This document shows, in pieces, positions 52,930 to 60,530 of a stretch of DNA of 64,000 nt. Origin of the DNA: Caecibacteroides pullorum (GTDB lineage Bacteria; Bacteroidota; Bacteroidia; Bacteroidales; Bacteroidaceae); the NCBI RefSeq assembly GCF_019239235.1, contig NZ_JAAZTS010000001.1, forward strand, positions 372,001-436,000. The letters are read 5' to 3'. Under the pieces are notes generated by a model, which made no database searches, was not told the origin of the DNA, and saw nothing but the letters and a program-made list of their open reading frames with translations. A program made the position numbers and the translations under genes. How positions within the stretch are numbered: the first letter of the stretch is position 1; every line of letters begins with the position of its first letter.

Positions 52930-53444
52930 GACTGTTTCCTCCTTTTACGTTCTTGTATGGTTTGCAGGTAAATGTCTCTCACTTTCTTCCGTGCCCTCGA
53001 CAGGTTGCTGCGTATGGCCTCGGCACTGCATCCGGTTATCTGGGCAATCTCTTCGCTCTCGTATTCCTCCACGTCCTTCATCCGCATGATGGTGCGTTGG
53101 AGTGGGGGGGGCGAGTCGATGATAGCCCGTATTAACTTTACTTCATCTTTCAGCTCAAGCAGATGGTCGGGAGTTCTGCCTCCGGCTACAGTTTGTAGCT
53201 GGTCGATGGAGCTGTTATCCCTGTTGCGTCGCCATTGGTCCATGCAGACATTGTGTGTCAGGGTCATGGCGAATGCCTCGATGCTTCGGTACTGGTCCAG
53301 CTCCAGCCGGTTGTTCCACAGCTTGAGCAGTACCTCCTGTACGGCATCTTCGGCATCCTCCGGGCTCTCGGTCAGCTTGCGTGCATAGTTCAGCAGCTTG
53401 GGGCGGAGCGGCAGGACGGATATTTTGAATTCGTTGAGTTCCAT
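52926..53444 (-). CDS. ECF RNA polymerase sigma factor
   Basis: 172 aa, sigma-70 region 2 (AEDAVQEVLLKLWNN near 32-46) and region 4 (about 115-165, ESEEIAQITGCSAEAIRSNLSRARKKVRD). The first gene of sigma / anti-sigma / DUF6108 / beta-barrel. The coding strand carries eight consecutive C (53104-53111, encoding Ser-Pro-Pro-Pro at about residues 111-114), a possible slippage site. Confidence 0.93.
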   Translation of the reverse strand: MELNEFKISVLPLRPKLLNYARKLTESPEDAEDAVQEVLLKLWNNRLELDQYRSIEAFAMTLTHNVCMDQWRRNRDNSSIDQLQTVAGGRTPDHLLELKDEVKLIRAIIDSPPPLQRTIMRMKDVEEYESEEIAQITGCSAEAIRSNLSRARKKVRDIYLQTIQERKRRKQS

Positions 53445-53483
53445 TTACACTTATAGGACGTTTGGGAAGACTAAACGTGACAT

Positions 53484-53514
53484 CAAAGATGAAAAAAATA
53501 TGAGATGTGGCAAA
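53484..53514 (-). promoter_or_regulatory. promoter of the ECF sigma operon
   Basis: Minus strand reads TTTG, 19 bp, CATCTTTG, an almost exact consensus, 39 bp before the sigma ATG. Confidence 0.6.
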
Positions 53515-53563
53515 GAAATAAATGTGAGGAGCTTTGGCTTTTCGTTGATAGGTGGTCAGACGA

Positions 53564-53707
53564 AGTGCTATATGGGGTTGTAACACAGTGCTTTGTGGCA
53601 ATGTGACACAGCGCTTCGTGAGGGTGTAATGAAGTGCTTCATGAGGAGGTGACAAAGCACTGCGTGAGAGGGTGAGAAAGTGCTTTGTGGGGAGGCGATG
53701 AAGTGAG
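53564..53707. repeat. tandem array 4: 23-bp units upstream of the ECF sigma promoter
   Basis: AGTGCT or a close variant recurs with an exact 23-bp spacing at 53564, 53587, 53610, 53633, 53656, 53679 and 53702. Units read roughly AGTGCTTTGTGRGGRTGTGA; one unit carries AGCACT, the inverse complement of AGTGCT. It lies between the rubrerythrin terminator and the sigma operon promoter. The rest of this 333-bp gap shows nothing else. Confidence 0.93.
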
Positions 53708-53713
53708 GGGCAA

Positions 53714-53753
53714 AAAAGAAGAGAGGATGTATCTTCTGGCGATACATCCTCTC
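53714..53753 (-). terminator. terminator of rubrerythrin
   Basis: GAGAGGATGTATC (53721-53733) pairs perfectly with GATACATCCTCTC (53741-53753); on the minus strand a TTCTTTTTTG tail follows. Confidence 0.92.
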
Positions 53754-53777
53754 TCTATTCAGGGAATATTCAGAATC

Positions 53778-54335
53778 TTATTTCTTGAAGTAGCGGTTGT
53801 ACAGACCCTCGAAACCTTTGCCGTGACGAGCTTCGTCCTTAGCCATTTCGTGAACTGTATCGTGGATGGCATCCAGGTTCAGAGCCTTGGCACGGGTAGC
53901 GATGCGCTTCTTGTCTTCGCAAGCACCGCTTTCAGCGTTCATACGCTTTTCCAAGTTGGTCTTGGTATCCCAAACGCAGTCGCCCAGCAGTTCGGCGAAC
54001 TTGGCAGCGTGCTCAGCTTCTTCCCAAGCATAACGCTTGAAGGCTTCGGCTACTTCGGGATAACCTTCACGGTCAGCCTGGCGGCTCATGGCGAGGTACA
54101 TACCTACTTCGGTGCATTCGCCCATGAAGTGGTTGTTCAGGTCTTTGATCATTTCGTCGTCGCAACCTTTGGCTACGCCGATTACGTGTTCGTCAGCGAA
54201 AGTCAAAGGACCGCCTGCTACGGCTTCTTCTACTTCAACAAACTTGCTGGCAGGAGCTTTACACAAGGGGCACTTCTCGGGAGCGGCATCGCCTTCGTAA
54301 ACGTAACCGCATACTGTACATCTAAACTTTTTCAT
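53778..54335 (-). CDS. rubrerythrin with N-terminal rubredoxin domain (reverse-type)
   Basis: 185 aa. The rubredoxin iron site is C6, C9, C22, C25, here at the N-terminus; classical rubrerythrins carry it at the C-terminus. The ferritin-like di-iron part supplies Glu/His ligands in [26 protein letters not shown] and [13 protein letters not shown]. It reduces hydrogen peroxide with electrons from NADH via rubredoxin-type carriers. It lies 54 bp after the PerR/Fur gene and is likely regulated by it. Confidence 0.94.
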   Translation of the reverse strand: MKKFRCTVCGYVYEGDAAPEKCPLCKAPASKFVEVEEAVAGGPLTFADEHVIGVAKGCDDEMIKDLNNHFMGECTEVGMYLAMSRQADREGYPEVAEAFKRYAWEEAEHAAKFAELLGDCVWDTKTNLEKRMNAESGACEDKKRIATRAKALNLDAIHDTVHEMAKDEARHGKGFEGLYNRYFKK

Positions 54336-54389
54336 TTTTACTCAGTTTTTTAGTTTGAATTAATTAGTCTTATCTTTTTATTGTTTCAA

Positions 54390-54806
54390 TCAATAACAAT
54401 TTTCTTCCTTACAATGTTTGCAGACACCTCTATAATATAAGTGAATTTCCTGTATTTCGTGGCCTTCCGCCTCTGTACAGCCTTCGGCCGAGAGCCCGTC
54501 CTGACAAGGCAGGTCGTACACTTTGTTGCACACCTTGCAGAGGAAATGGGCATGTGGCGTGGTGTCGCCGTCGTAGCAGGTATTTCGTCCGTCGATGGTA
54601 AGTGTCTGGATGGCGGCATGCTCGTCGAGTAACTTCAGGGTGTTGTACACCGTTGTTTTCGACAGGGTAGGCATACCTGGAGCGAGCGCCGTGTAGATTT
54701 CGTCCACGGTGGGATGTGTATGGTGGTCCATCAGATACTGCATGATGGCTATCCGCTGTACCGATGGCTTTATGCTGTGGCTCTGCAAACGTTCAATAAC
54801 ATCCAT
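54390..54806 (-). CDS. Fur/PerR family transcriptional repressor
   Basis: 138 aa from the ATG giving MDVIERLQSHSIKPSVQR; a TTG five codons earlier is an alternative. Wing-helix domain (1-82), then a dimerisation domain with structural zinc cysteines C90, C93, C129, C132 and the HAHF metal-binding segment near 84-88. A peroxide-sensing PerR role fits the adjacent rubrerythrin. Autoregulation is indicated by an operator between its -7 box and start codon. Confidence 0.92.
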   Translation of the reverse strand: MDVIERLQSHSIKPSVQRIAIMQYLMDHHTHPTVDEIYTALAPGMPTLSKTTVYNTLKLLDEHAAIQTLTIDGRNTCYDGDTTPHAHFLCKVCNKVYDLPCQDGLSAEGCTEAEGHEIQEIHLYYRGVCKHCKEENCY

Positions 54807-54824
54807 ATTCGCTCTTTTCAAAGT

Positions 54825-54837
54825 TGTAATGATTACA
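54825..54837 (-). promoter_or_regulatory. PerR/Fur-type operator (7-1-7 like)
   Basis: TGTAAT-G-ATTACA, a perfect 6-1-6 palindrome, extended to TTGTAATGATTACAT. It agrees with the PerR box TTATAATnATTATAA except for the A-to-G/T-to-C pair. It lies 15 bp downstream of the -7 box, a position that blocks transcription. Confidence 0.75.
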
Positions 54838-54852
54838 TTTTTAATTCTGATG

Positions 54853-54860
54853 CAAAGATA
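54853..54860 (-). promoter_or_regulatory. promoter -7 box of the PerR/Fur gene
   Basis: Minus strand reads TATCTTTG; the transcription start would fall just before the operator. Confidence 0.6.
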
Positions 54861-54924
54861 GTCACTTCTTTCTATTTACCAAAGGTTTTCCCGTTTTTTT
54901 CGTGGTCATATTGATAAATTGGTT

Positions 54925-54932
54925 TATTTTTG
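54925..54932 (+). promoter_or_regulatory. promoter -7 box of nadE
   Basis: TATTTTTG, 21 bp before the nadE ATG; the -33 element is weak. Confidence 0.5.
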
Positions 54933-54953
54933 CGGTAGTTAAACTTTTAGGAT

Positions 54954-56876
54954 ATGAATTACGGATACGTGAAAGTGGCGGCAGCCGTGCCTCGAGTGCG
55001 TGTGGCAGACTGTAAGTTCAACGCCGGACAGATAGAGAAGGAAATCATCATTGCCGACGGAAAAGGTGTGCAGATCATTGCTTTTCCGGAATTGTGTATC
55101 ACCGGCTATACCTGTGGTGACCTGTTTGCCCAGCAGCTTTTGCTGGAAGAAGCCGAACTGGGATTGATGCAGGTGCTCAATACGACGCGTCAGCTGGACA
55201 TCATTTCCATTGTGGGCATGCCTGTCGTGTGCGAAGGACAGCTGCTGAATGCGGCGGTTGTCATCCAGAAGGGACGGGTATTGGGTGTCGTGCCGAAGAC
55301 CTATCTGCCTAATTACAAGGAATTTTATGAGATGCGCTGGTTTGTATCGGCTTCCGATGTGTCGGCCCGAACGGTACGGTTGTGCGGGCAGGTAGTGCCG
55401 ATGGGCGATAATCTGCTTTTCGAAACCTCCGACACCACTTTCGGTATCGAGATCTGCGAAGACGTGTGGGCGGCTGTTCCACCCAGCTCGTCTTTGGCAT
55501 TGCAGGGAGCGGAAATTATCTTTAACCTATCGGCCGACAATGAGGCTATAGGCAAGCATGCCTACCTGCGTTCACTCCTGAGCCAGCAGTCGGCCCGCTG
55601 TCTGGCAGGATATGTGTTTAGCTCGTGCGGGTTTGGCGAATCGACTACCGACGTTGTGTTTGCCGGTAACGGCTTGATTTATGAGAACGGTACGTTGCTG
55701 GTAGCCAGTGAGCGATTCTCGCTGGAAGAACAGTTGGTGATAAGCGAGATCGACGTGGAATTTCTGCGTACGGAACGCAGGGTGAATACGACGTTTGCTG
55801 CCTGCCGCAGGCGGGTGGCTCCCGAGGCAGCGATCAGAATATCGACGGAACTGGTCAACAGTCGTGAGCTGAACCTGATGCGTACCTACGATCCGCATCC
55901 GTTTGTTCCGCAGGGACCCACGCTGGACGAACGTTGCGAGGAAATCTTTTCCATTCAGGTAGCCGGATTGGCACAGCGTTTGACGCATACCAAGGCTAAG
56001 AGTGCGGTGGTAGGCATTTCTGGCGGACTCGATTCGACACTGGCGTTGCTGGTCTGTGTCAAGACCTTCGATAAGCTGGGATGGCCGCGCAAGGGGATTG
56101 TTGGTGTGACGATGCCTGGCTTCGGTACAACGGATCGTACCTATACCAATGCGCTCGACCTGATGACTTCGCTCGGGGTGACGGTGCGCGAGGTCAGCAT
56201 CAAGAAGGCCTGCTTGCAGCACTTCGAGGACATCGGCCACGATGCGTCGGTACACGACGTGGTGTACGAAAACTCACAGGCACGCGAACGTACGCAGATT
56301 CTGATGGATATTGCCAACCAGACGTGGGGATTGGTCATCGGTACGGGCGACCTTTCGGAACTGGCTTTGGGATGGGCTACGTACAACGGCGACCACATGT
56401 CCATGTATGGTGTGAATGCCAGTGTGCCCAAGACGTTGGTCAAACATTTGGTGAAGTGGGTAGCAGAGAATGGAATGGACGAGACTTCGCGTAGTACGTT
56501 GCTAGACATTGTGGATACTCCCATCAGTCCCGAACTGATACCGGCTGACGAGAATGGCAACATCAGCCAGATAACCGAAGACTTGGTAGGACCTTACGAA
56601 CTGCATGACTTCTTCCTCTATCATTTCCTGCGTGGAGGGTTCCGTCCGTCGAAGATATTCTTTCTGGCGGTACGTACTTTCAAAGATGTATATGATGAAG
56701 AGACTATTCGTAAATGGTTGCAGACTTTCTTACGCCGTTTCTTTAATCAACAGTTTAAGCGCTCCTGTCTGCCTGACGGACCGAAAGTGGGTAGTGTTTC
56801 CCTCAGTCCGCGAGGTGACTGGCGCATGCCGAGCGACGCTTCGTCCGAAGCATGGCTCAAGGAGTGTGAGGGCTGA
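54954..56876 (+). CDS. nadE: glutamine-dependent NAD+ synthetase
   Basis: 640 aa. The N-terminal nitrilase-type glutaminase domain has E46 (FPELCITGY), a lysine in VPKTYLPNYKEFYE and cysteine in IEICEDVW. The C-terminal synthetase domain has the P-loop SGGLDST near residue 355 and the NADE-specific GTGDLSELALGW block. It amidates deamido-NAD to NAD+. Convergent with the next gene, with a 10-bp gap and no terminator. Confidence 0.96.
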   Translation: MNYGYVKVAAAVPRVRVADCKFNAGQIEKEIIIADGKGVQIIAFPELCITGYTCGDLFAQQLLLEEAELGLMQVLNTTRQLDIISIVGMPVVCEGQLLNAAVVIQKGRVLGVVPKTYLPNYKEFYEMRWFVSASDVSARTVRLCGQVVPMGDNLLFETSDTTFGIEICEDVWAAVPPSSSLALQGAEIIFNLSADNEAIGKHAYLRSLLSQQSARCLAGYVFSSCGFGESTTDVVFAGNGLIYENGTLLVASERFSLEEQLVISEIDVEFLRTERRVNTTFAACRRRVAPEAAIRISTELVNSRELNLMRTYDPHPFVPQGPTLDERCEEIFSIQVAGLAQRLTHTKAKSAVVGISGGLDSTLALLVCVKTFDKLGWPRKGIVGVTMPGFGTTDRTYTNALDLMTSLGVTVREVSIKKACLQHFEDIGHDASVHDVVYENSQARERTQILMDIANQTWGLVIGTGDLSELALGWATYNGDHMSMYGVNASVPKTLVKHLVKWVAENGMDETSRSTLLDIVDTPISPELIPADENGNISQITEDLVGPYELHDFFLYHFLRGGFRPSKIFFLAVRTFKDVYDEETIRKWLQTFLRRFFNQQFKRSCLPDGPKVGSVSLSPRGDWRMPSDASSEAWLKECEG

Positions 56877-56886
56877 CCTGCCTAGC

Positions 56887-57741
56887 TTACTTGTAGTATT
56901 TCCGATAGATTTTCTGATATTCTCTGCCCTGTTTGAAGTCTTCGAGCCACGTGTCGAGACTGTCGAGCAGGGCAGGTGACTTTTTGCTCACGGCCCACGA
57001 ATAGAATTGTGTGAAGCTGATATCGGTCGAGATATCTATTTGCGGCATGCTGTCGGCAGCGGCACGAGCTATCTGTTCGTCACACACGGCATAGTCGATG
57101 TCTCCGTGGGCCACCATGGCTATCAGCTGTTCGGGACCATACTTTTCCACCTCTTTAATATAGATAGTATCGGCAATCTCGTCGCCCAAATTTTGGATGC
57201 GCAGAATGGATGGTGAGCCTTTCACTACGTGCAGCGTCCGTTTAGCCAGCGACAGGTGGGTGCGGATGAACAGCGAGTCGTTCTCTCTGGTCGGCTTGCG
57301 CTGTACCAGTACTTCTTTGGTCAATGCGATGGGGGTAGTGAGCAACAGCGAGTCTTTCAGTTCGCTGGTGGCCAAGATGCCGTTAGCTATCAGATCGTAC
57401 TTACCAGCTGCCAGTCCTTCCAGTCGCTTTTCGAAACTCATTTCAGGCGTAATGTCTACTCGCAAGTCATGGTCGCGGGCGAAAGCTTCTATCAGTTCGT
57501 AGTCGAATCCCGAAAGGGTGTCACCGTCTAGATGGAGGCTGATGGAGTTATACTCCAATGCGGCCCGCAGGATACCTTCAGCAGCGATGGCAGGATAGTC
57601 GCGCGAGATGTTCTCAGAAGCAGACGTGTCTTCGTGCTGAAGGACAAAAGTTGCTATCAGCGAGCCTGCGAGGGCTACGACCACATATTTCCATATCTTT
57701 GGGTTCAGTGTTTTCAGGAGCATGGACAGGTGTTTTTTCAA
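56887..57741 (-). CDS. periplasmic substrate-binding protein, SBP_bac_3 family
   Basis: 284 aa. One N-terminal hydrophobic segment (about 18-33) anchors or exports it. The two-lobe binding domain follows (GFDYELIEAFARDHDLRV ... AAGKYDLIANGI ... YAVCDEQIARAA ... YQKIYRKYYK). No ABC transporter genes are adjacent, so it may be a stand-alone sensor or an MltF-like protein lacking its SLT domain. Ligand, probably an amino acid, is unknown. It ends 2 bp from the start of the porin coding region's 3' side. Confidence 0.85.
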   Translation of the reverse strand: MKKHLSMLLKTLNPKIWKYVVVALAGSLIATFVLQHEDTSASENISRDYPAIAAEGILRAALEYNSISLHLDGDTLSGFDYELIEAFARDHDLRVDITPEMSFEKRLEGLAAGKYDLIANGILATSELKDSLLLTTPIALTKEVLVQRKPTRENDSLFIRTHLSLAKRTLHVVKGSPSILRIQNLGDEIADTIYIKEVEKYGPEQLIAMVAHGDIDYAVCDEQIARAAADSMPQIDISTDISFTQFYSWAVSKKSPALLDSLDTWLEDFKQGREYQKIYRKYYK

Positions 57742-57743
57742 GG

Positions 57744-59888
57744 TTAGTCATAGAAGGTCCACGATACGCCCAGTTTCAGCAGGCGTGGGTTGATGGGGTA
57801 GTGGGGGACAAGGAATGAGTTTCGGTTGCCCATGCCTGCATTGACGTGGTACATCATTACGAAGATGCGTGTACGCTTCAAGTGCAGGTTGGCATAGACG
57901 TTTACAATGGGGTAGCCGCCTATTTTCACTCGATTCTCTTCGGGTTGCAGGACGAATTGTGACAGGGCGGGCTGATAGGCAGGTGCGTCGTACTCGGTGA
58001 AGTAGCGCACGTCGGCACCCAGCTGAACTGTCAGCACTTTTTTAAACAGGCGTGTCAGTAGATAGAGGTTATGGTAGAGTGAGAGATCAGGCAGGGGTAG
58101 TACAGACTGGTTGCTCGATTTCTGCCACGTCACTTCATTGTCCAAATGGAGGATGCCTAGTTTGAAGTCCTGTTTCAGCATGGCTGCTATTACCTGAACG
58201 CTGCCACTATGTTGTGTAGGCAGTGAGGTTGGGCCGAGGTACGTGTAGTTTTTGATATTCTCCACGCCTGCCTTCAAGTTTGTACGCCAGCGGGCGATGT
58301 TTAATTCACCTTCTACGCGAGTACGGAATTCTTTGTTCAGGTCGTTGTCCCAGACGAAGTGGTTGGAGTGGTAGTGGCGCATGTAGAACGATGGCAACGT
58401 GTTGCTGATGTAGCCGCGCGCCAGGAAATTCACCGTATCCTTGCCCAAGCGGAAGTTCAAGTCGAGGTCGCCGTCTACGCGGAATTGGCCGATGGCTTTG
58501 CCTGCCAGACCTACTTCGCCGTTGACGCGGTAGTGCAGCAGGTTACCTTCACGCTTGGCCAGTTCGCCGCCTGCGTATACTTCATGTTCTGTGTAGATTT
58601 GGCTAGGCAGGGGTGTTTGTGTGGTCTGCCCGTCACCGTCGGCACGGGTTGCAGCCTCGCTGTTGCCCAGGTTCATCAGCGTGTAGCGGCTCACTTTGTG
58701 CGAAGCGTAGGCTGTCAGGCCTGCCTTAGCATACTTGTTGAAGCCTTCGAGCAGCGAAATGCCTAAAACGTTCTTTACGCTCAGGGCCAGGGTGGAGTCG
58801 TTGCTCATGCCTTCTTGCAGGTAGGTGTTCTCGTAGGGACTGGAGTCGCCCGTAGGTTCCACGCCGGCGCGGTAACGATGGTTCGAACGCTCGATGTGGA
58901 ATGTATGGATGAAACTGGTCACTGGTACAAATTCTTCTGTTACCAGTGTATCTTGCGGAACGGCCGTACTATCGCGCTGCGCCCGGCGGCGTGCGTTCTC
59001 GTCTTTGGTTTCTTCCAGTTTCGTCGTCTCGCGGGTGAAGCCCAGGCGATAACGGTGTGTCAGGTGGACGTAGAAGTTATGGTTGCGGTTGGCTGTCTGC
59101 TCGAAGTTGACGGGAATGTAGGTGGTTCCGCCTACTTCGGGCATGTTCTCCGGGCGGGTGATGTACTGGTCGTCTGTGATACCGCCGTTTTCGTTCATCT
59201 TCATCGAGAAGTTGTTGTACATGGCTTGCATCTGATAGCGTTCGCCGATGTAGCTGGCAAAGAGGCCGGCGTTGAAGAAGGCTGTCGCCTGGTCGGTGTA
59301 GTAGCCGCGTCCGTAGAGATAATCGATGTTGAATCCGAAAGCCAGGCGCTTGTTGGCGTTCACCGAGAAGTAGGACTTGAAGCGCTCTTCACCGTTCACC
59401 TTGCTGCCTGCCTTGTAGTAGGTCAGGTTCGAGAAGGGGATGTTGCTGTTCGTGAAGCGGAAGTCGCCGGGGCGGAACAGGAAGCTGGAGTAGGTGGACA
59501 GAAACATGGTCGGTTCCCACTCTTCCCGCTCGAAAAACACGCGCGACAGGCGCGGACTGCCCAGGTTGCCCAGGTAGTTGTAGTGCCCCTCCATGCCTTC
59601 TACGAGGTTCGTGTTCTGGAAGTTCAGGTTCAGCGTGTCGGCGGGAACGCGCCTGCGGTCGCCCAGGCGTTCGTCCAGCTGCCACTGGTAGAGGCGTGGC
59701 GGCGGAGCCTGTACGTTGGTGCTGTCGTTCTTCAGGTTGTCCGGCTGAGTCGAGGGGTCTATCTGGTTGCCGTACTGGTCGCGCAGTGTCTGACCGTTGG
59801 CGTTCGTCAGCGTTTGCTGTGCCAGGGCGGTACTCAGTCCCAGGGTACACAGCAGCAAGTATGTCAGTGTGAGTCGTTTCAGTTTCAT
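57744..59888 (-). CDS. putative porin, large outer-membrane barrel (714 aa)
   Basis: Start chosen at MKLKRLTLTYLLLCTLG; the longer frame would cover the promoter box. Signal peptide, then an N-terminal domain (25-110), then about 20 predicted beta strands ending LLKLGVSWTFYD, as in the Bacteroidetes 'putative porin' family. Substrate unknown. The -7 box is only 5 bp from the ATG, so its mRNA may be leaderless. Confidence 0.87.
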   Translation of the reverse strand: MKLKRLTLTYLLLCTLGLSTALAQQTLTNANGQTLRDQYGNQIDPSTQPDNLKNDSTNVQAPPPRLYQWQLDERLGDRRRVPADTLNLNFQNTNLVEGMEGHYNYLGNLGSPRLSRVFFEREEWEPTMFLSTYSSFLFRPGDFRFTNSNIPFSNLTYYKAGSKVNGEERFKSYFSVNANKRLAFGFNIDYLYGRGYYTDQATAFFNAGLFASYIGERYQMQAMYNNFSMKMNENGGITDDQYITRPENMPEVGGTTYIPVNFEQTANRNHNFYVHLTHRYRLGFTRETTKLEETKDENARRRAQRDSTAVPQDTLVTEEFVPVTSFIHTFHIERSNHRYRAGVEPTGDSSPYENTYLQEGMSNDSTLALSVKNVLGISLLEGFNKYAKAGLTAYASHKVSRYTLMNLGNSEAATRADGDGQTTQTPLPSQIYTEHEVYAGGELAKREGNLLHYRVNGEVGLAGKAIGQFRVDGDLDLNFRLGKDTVNFLARGYISNTLPSFYMRHYHSNHFVWDNDLNKEFRTRVEGELNIARWRTNLKAGVENIKNYTYLGPTSLPTQHSGSVQVIAAMLKQDFKLGILHLDNEVTWQKSSNQSVLPLPDLSLYHNLYLLTRLFKKVLTVQLGADVRYFTEYDAPAYQPALSQFVLQPEENRVKIGGYPIVNVYANLHLKRTRIFVMMYHVNAGMGNRNSFLVPHYPINPRLLKLGVSWTFYD

Positions 59889-59893
59889 GGGGG

Positions 59894-59901
59894 CAAAGAT
59901 A
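59894..59901 (-). promoter_or_regulatory. promoter -7 box immediately before the porin ATG
   Basis: Minus strand reads TATCTTTG followed by CCCCC and the ATG. Confidence 0.55.
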
Positions 59902-60095
59902 GTGAAAGGTGAGAGTATAAAAAACAAGCTCGCTTGATTTTTTATGTCGAACAGCCTCCTATCTTGTCAAAAGATAATGCATTGCCGGAATGCATCCGTC
60001 TGAAAGCATGTCCGCTTCAGCTTGGGTGCAACGGGCGGTGGTGACGGATTGTGACAAAATGATAACTTTCTGCGTCAAAAAGAAGGGTTGCTTCC
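59902..60095. other. spacer between the porin promoter and tandem array 3
   Basis: No gene seen. ATGCATT-GCCGG-AATGCAT (59977-59995) is a perfect 7-bp inverted repeat that could be an operator or a small hairpin. Nothing else stands out. Confidence 0.6.
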
Positions 60096-60380
60096 AGCCC
60101 CGCGTACCGTTCTGTCAATCCGAGGGCTCGTAAGCCTCGCCCCGCGTGCGTTTCTGCCCGTCCGAGGGCTCGTAAGCCCTGCCCCGCGTGCGTTTTTGTC
60201 CGTCCGAGGGCTCGTAAGCCTCGCCCCGCGTGCGTTTCTGTCCGTCCGAGGGCTCGTAAGCCCTGCCCCGCGTGCGTTTCTGCCCGTCCGAGGGCTCGTA
60301 AACCCTGCCCCGCGTGCGTTTCTGCCCGTCCGAGGGCTCGTAAAGCCCGCCCCGCGTACGTTTCTGCCCGTCCGAGGGCT
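60096..60380. repeat. tandem array 3: seven 42-bp units between the porin and the antiporter gene
   Basis: CCGAGGGCT begins units at 60120, 60162, 60204, 60246, 60288, 60330 and 60372, an exact 42-bp period. Units read CCGAGGGCTCGTAAGCC, then CCCCGCGTGCGTTTCTGCC. The arms AGGGCT-CGTA-AGCCCT can form a hairpin. Copies alternate between AGCCTCG and AGCCCTG at the right arm, and in each case pairing with the left arm survives, as if stem function were maintained. A partial unit precedes at 60096. The array lies between divergent promoters. Confidence 0.97.
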
Positions 60381-60494
60381 AAGATCTGTCCTCTCTGTCG
60401 CTCGTTTTTGAAAAATTTTCATTCTTCATGGGCTTCATTCAAAACCGTTCTTATTTTTTTTGTCAAATATAGTCTTCTTTCTTCATTTCTTTCG

Positions 60495-60502
60495 TACTTT
60501 TG
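60495..60502 (+). promoter_or_regulatory. promoter -7 box of the antiporter gene
   Basis: TACTTTTG, 28 bp before the ATG at 60531. Confidence 0.5.
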
Positions 60503-60530
60503 TCAGCAGAAACGGAAAAACGGAGGAATT

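Noticed and set aside
60075..60422. Open frames on both strands with 14-residue repeats across array 3
   Set aside because: Same artefact of a 42-bp period; both strands are open at once, which a real gene would rarely show, and no start signal is present.
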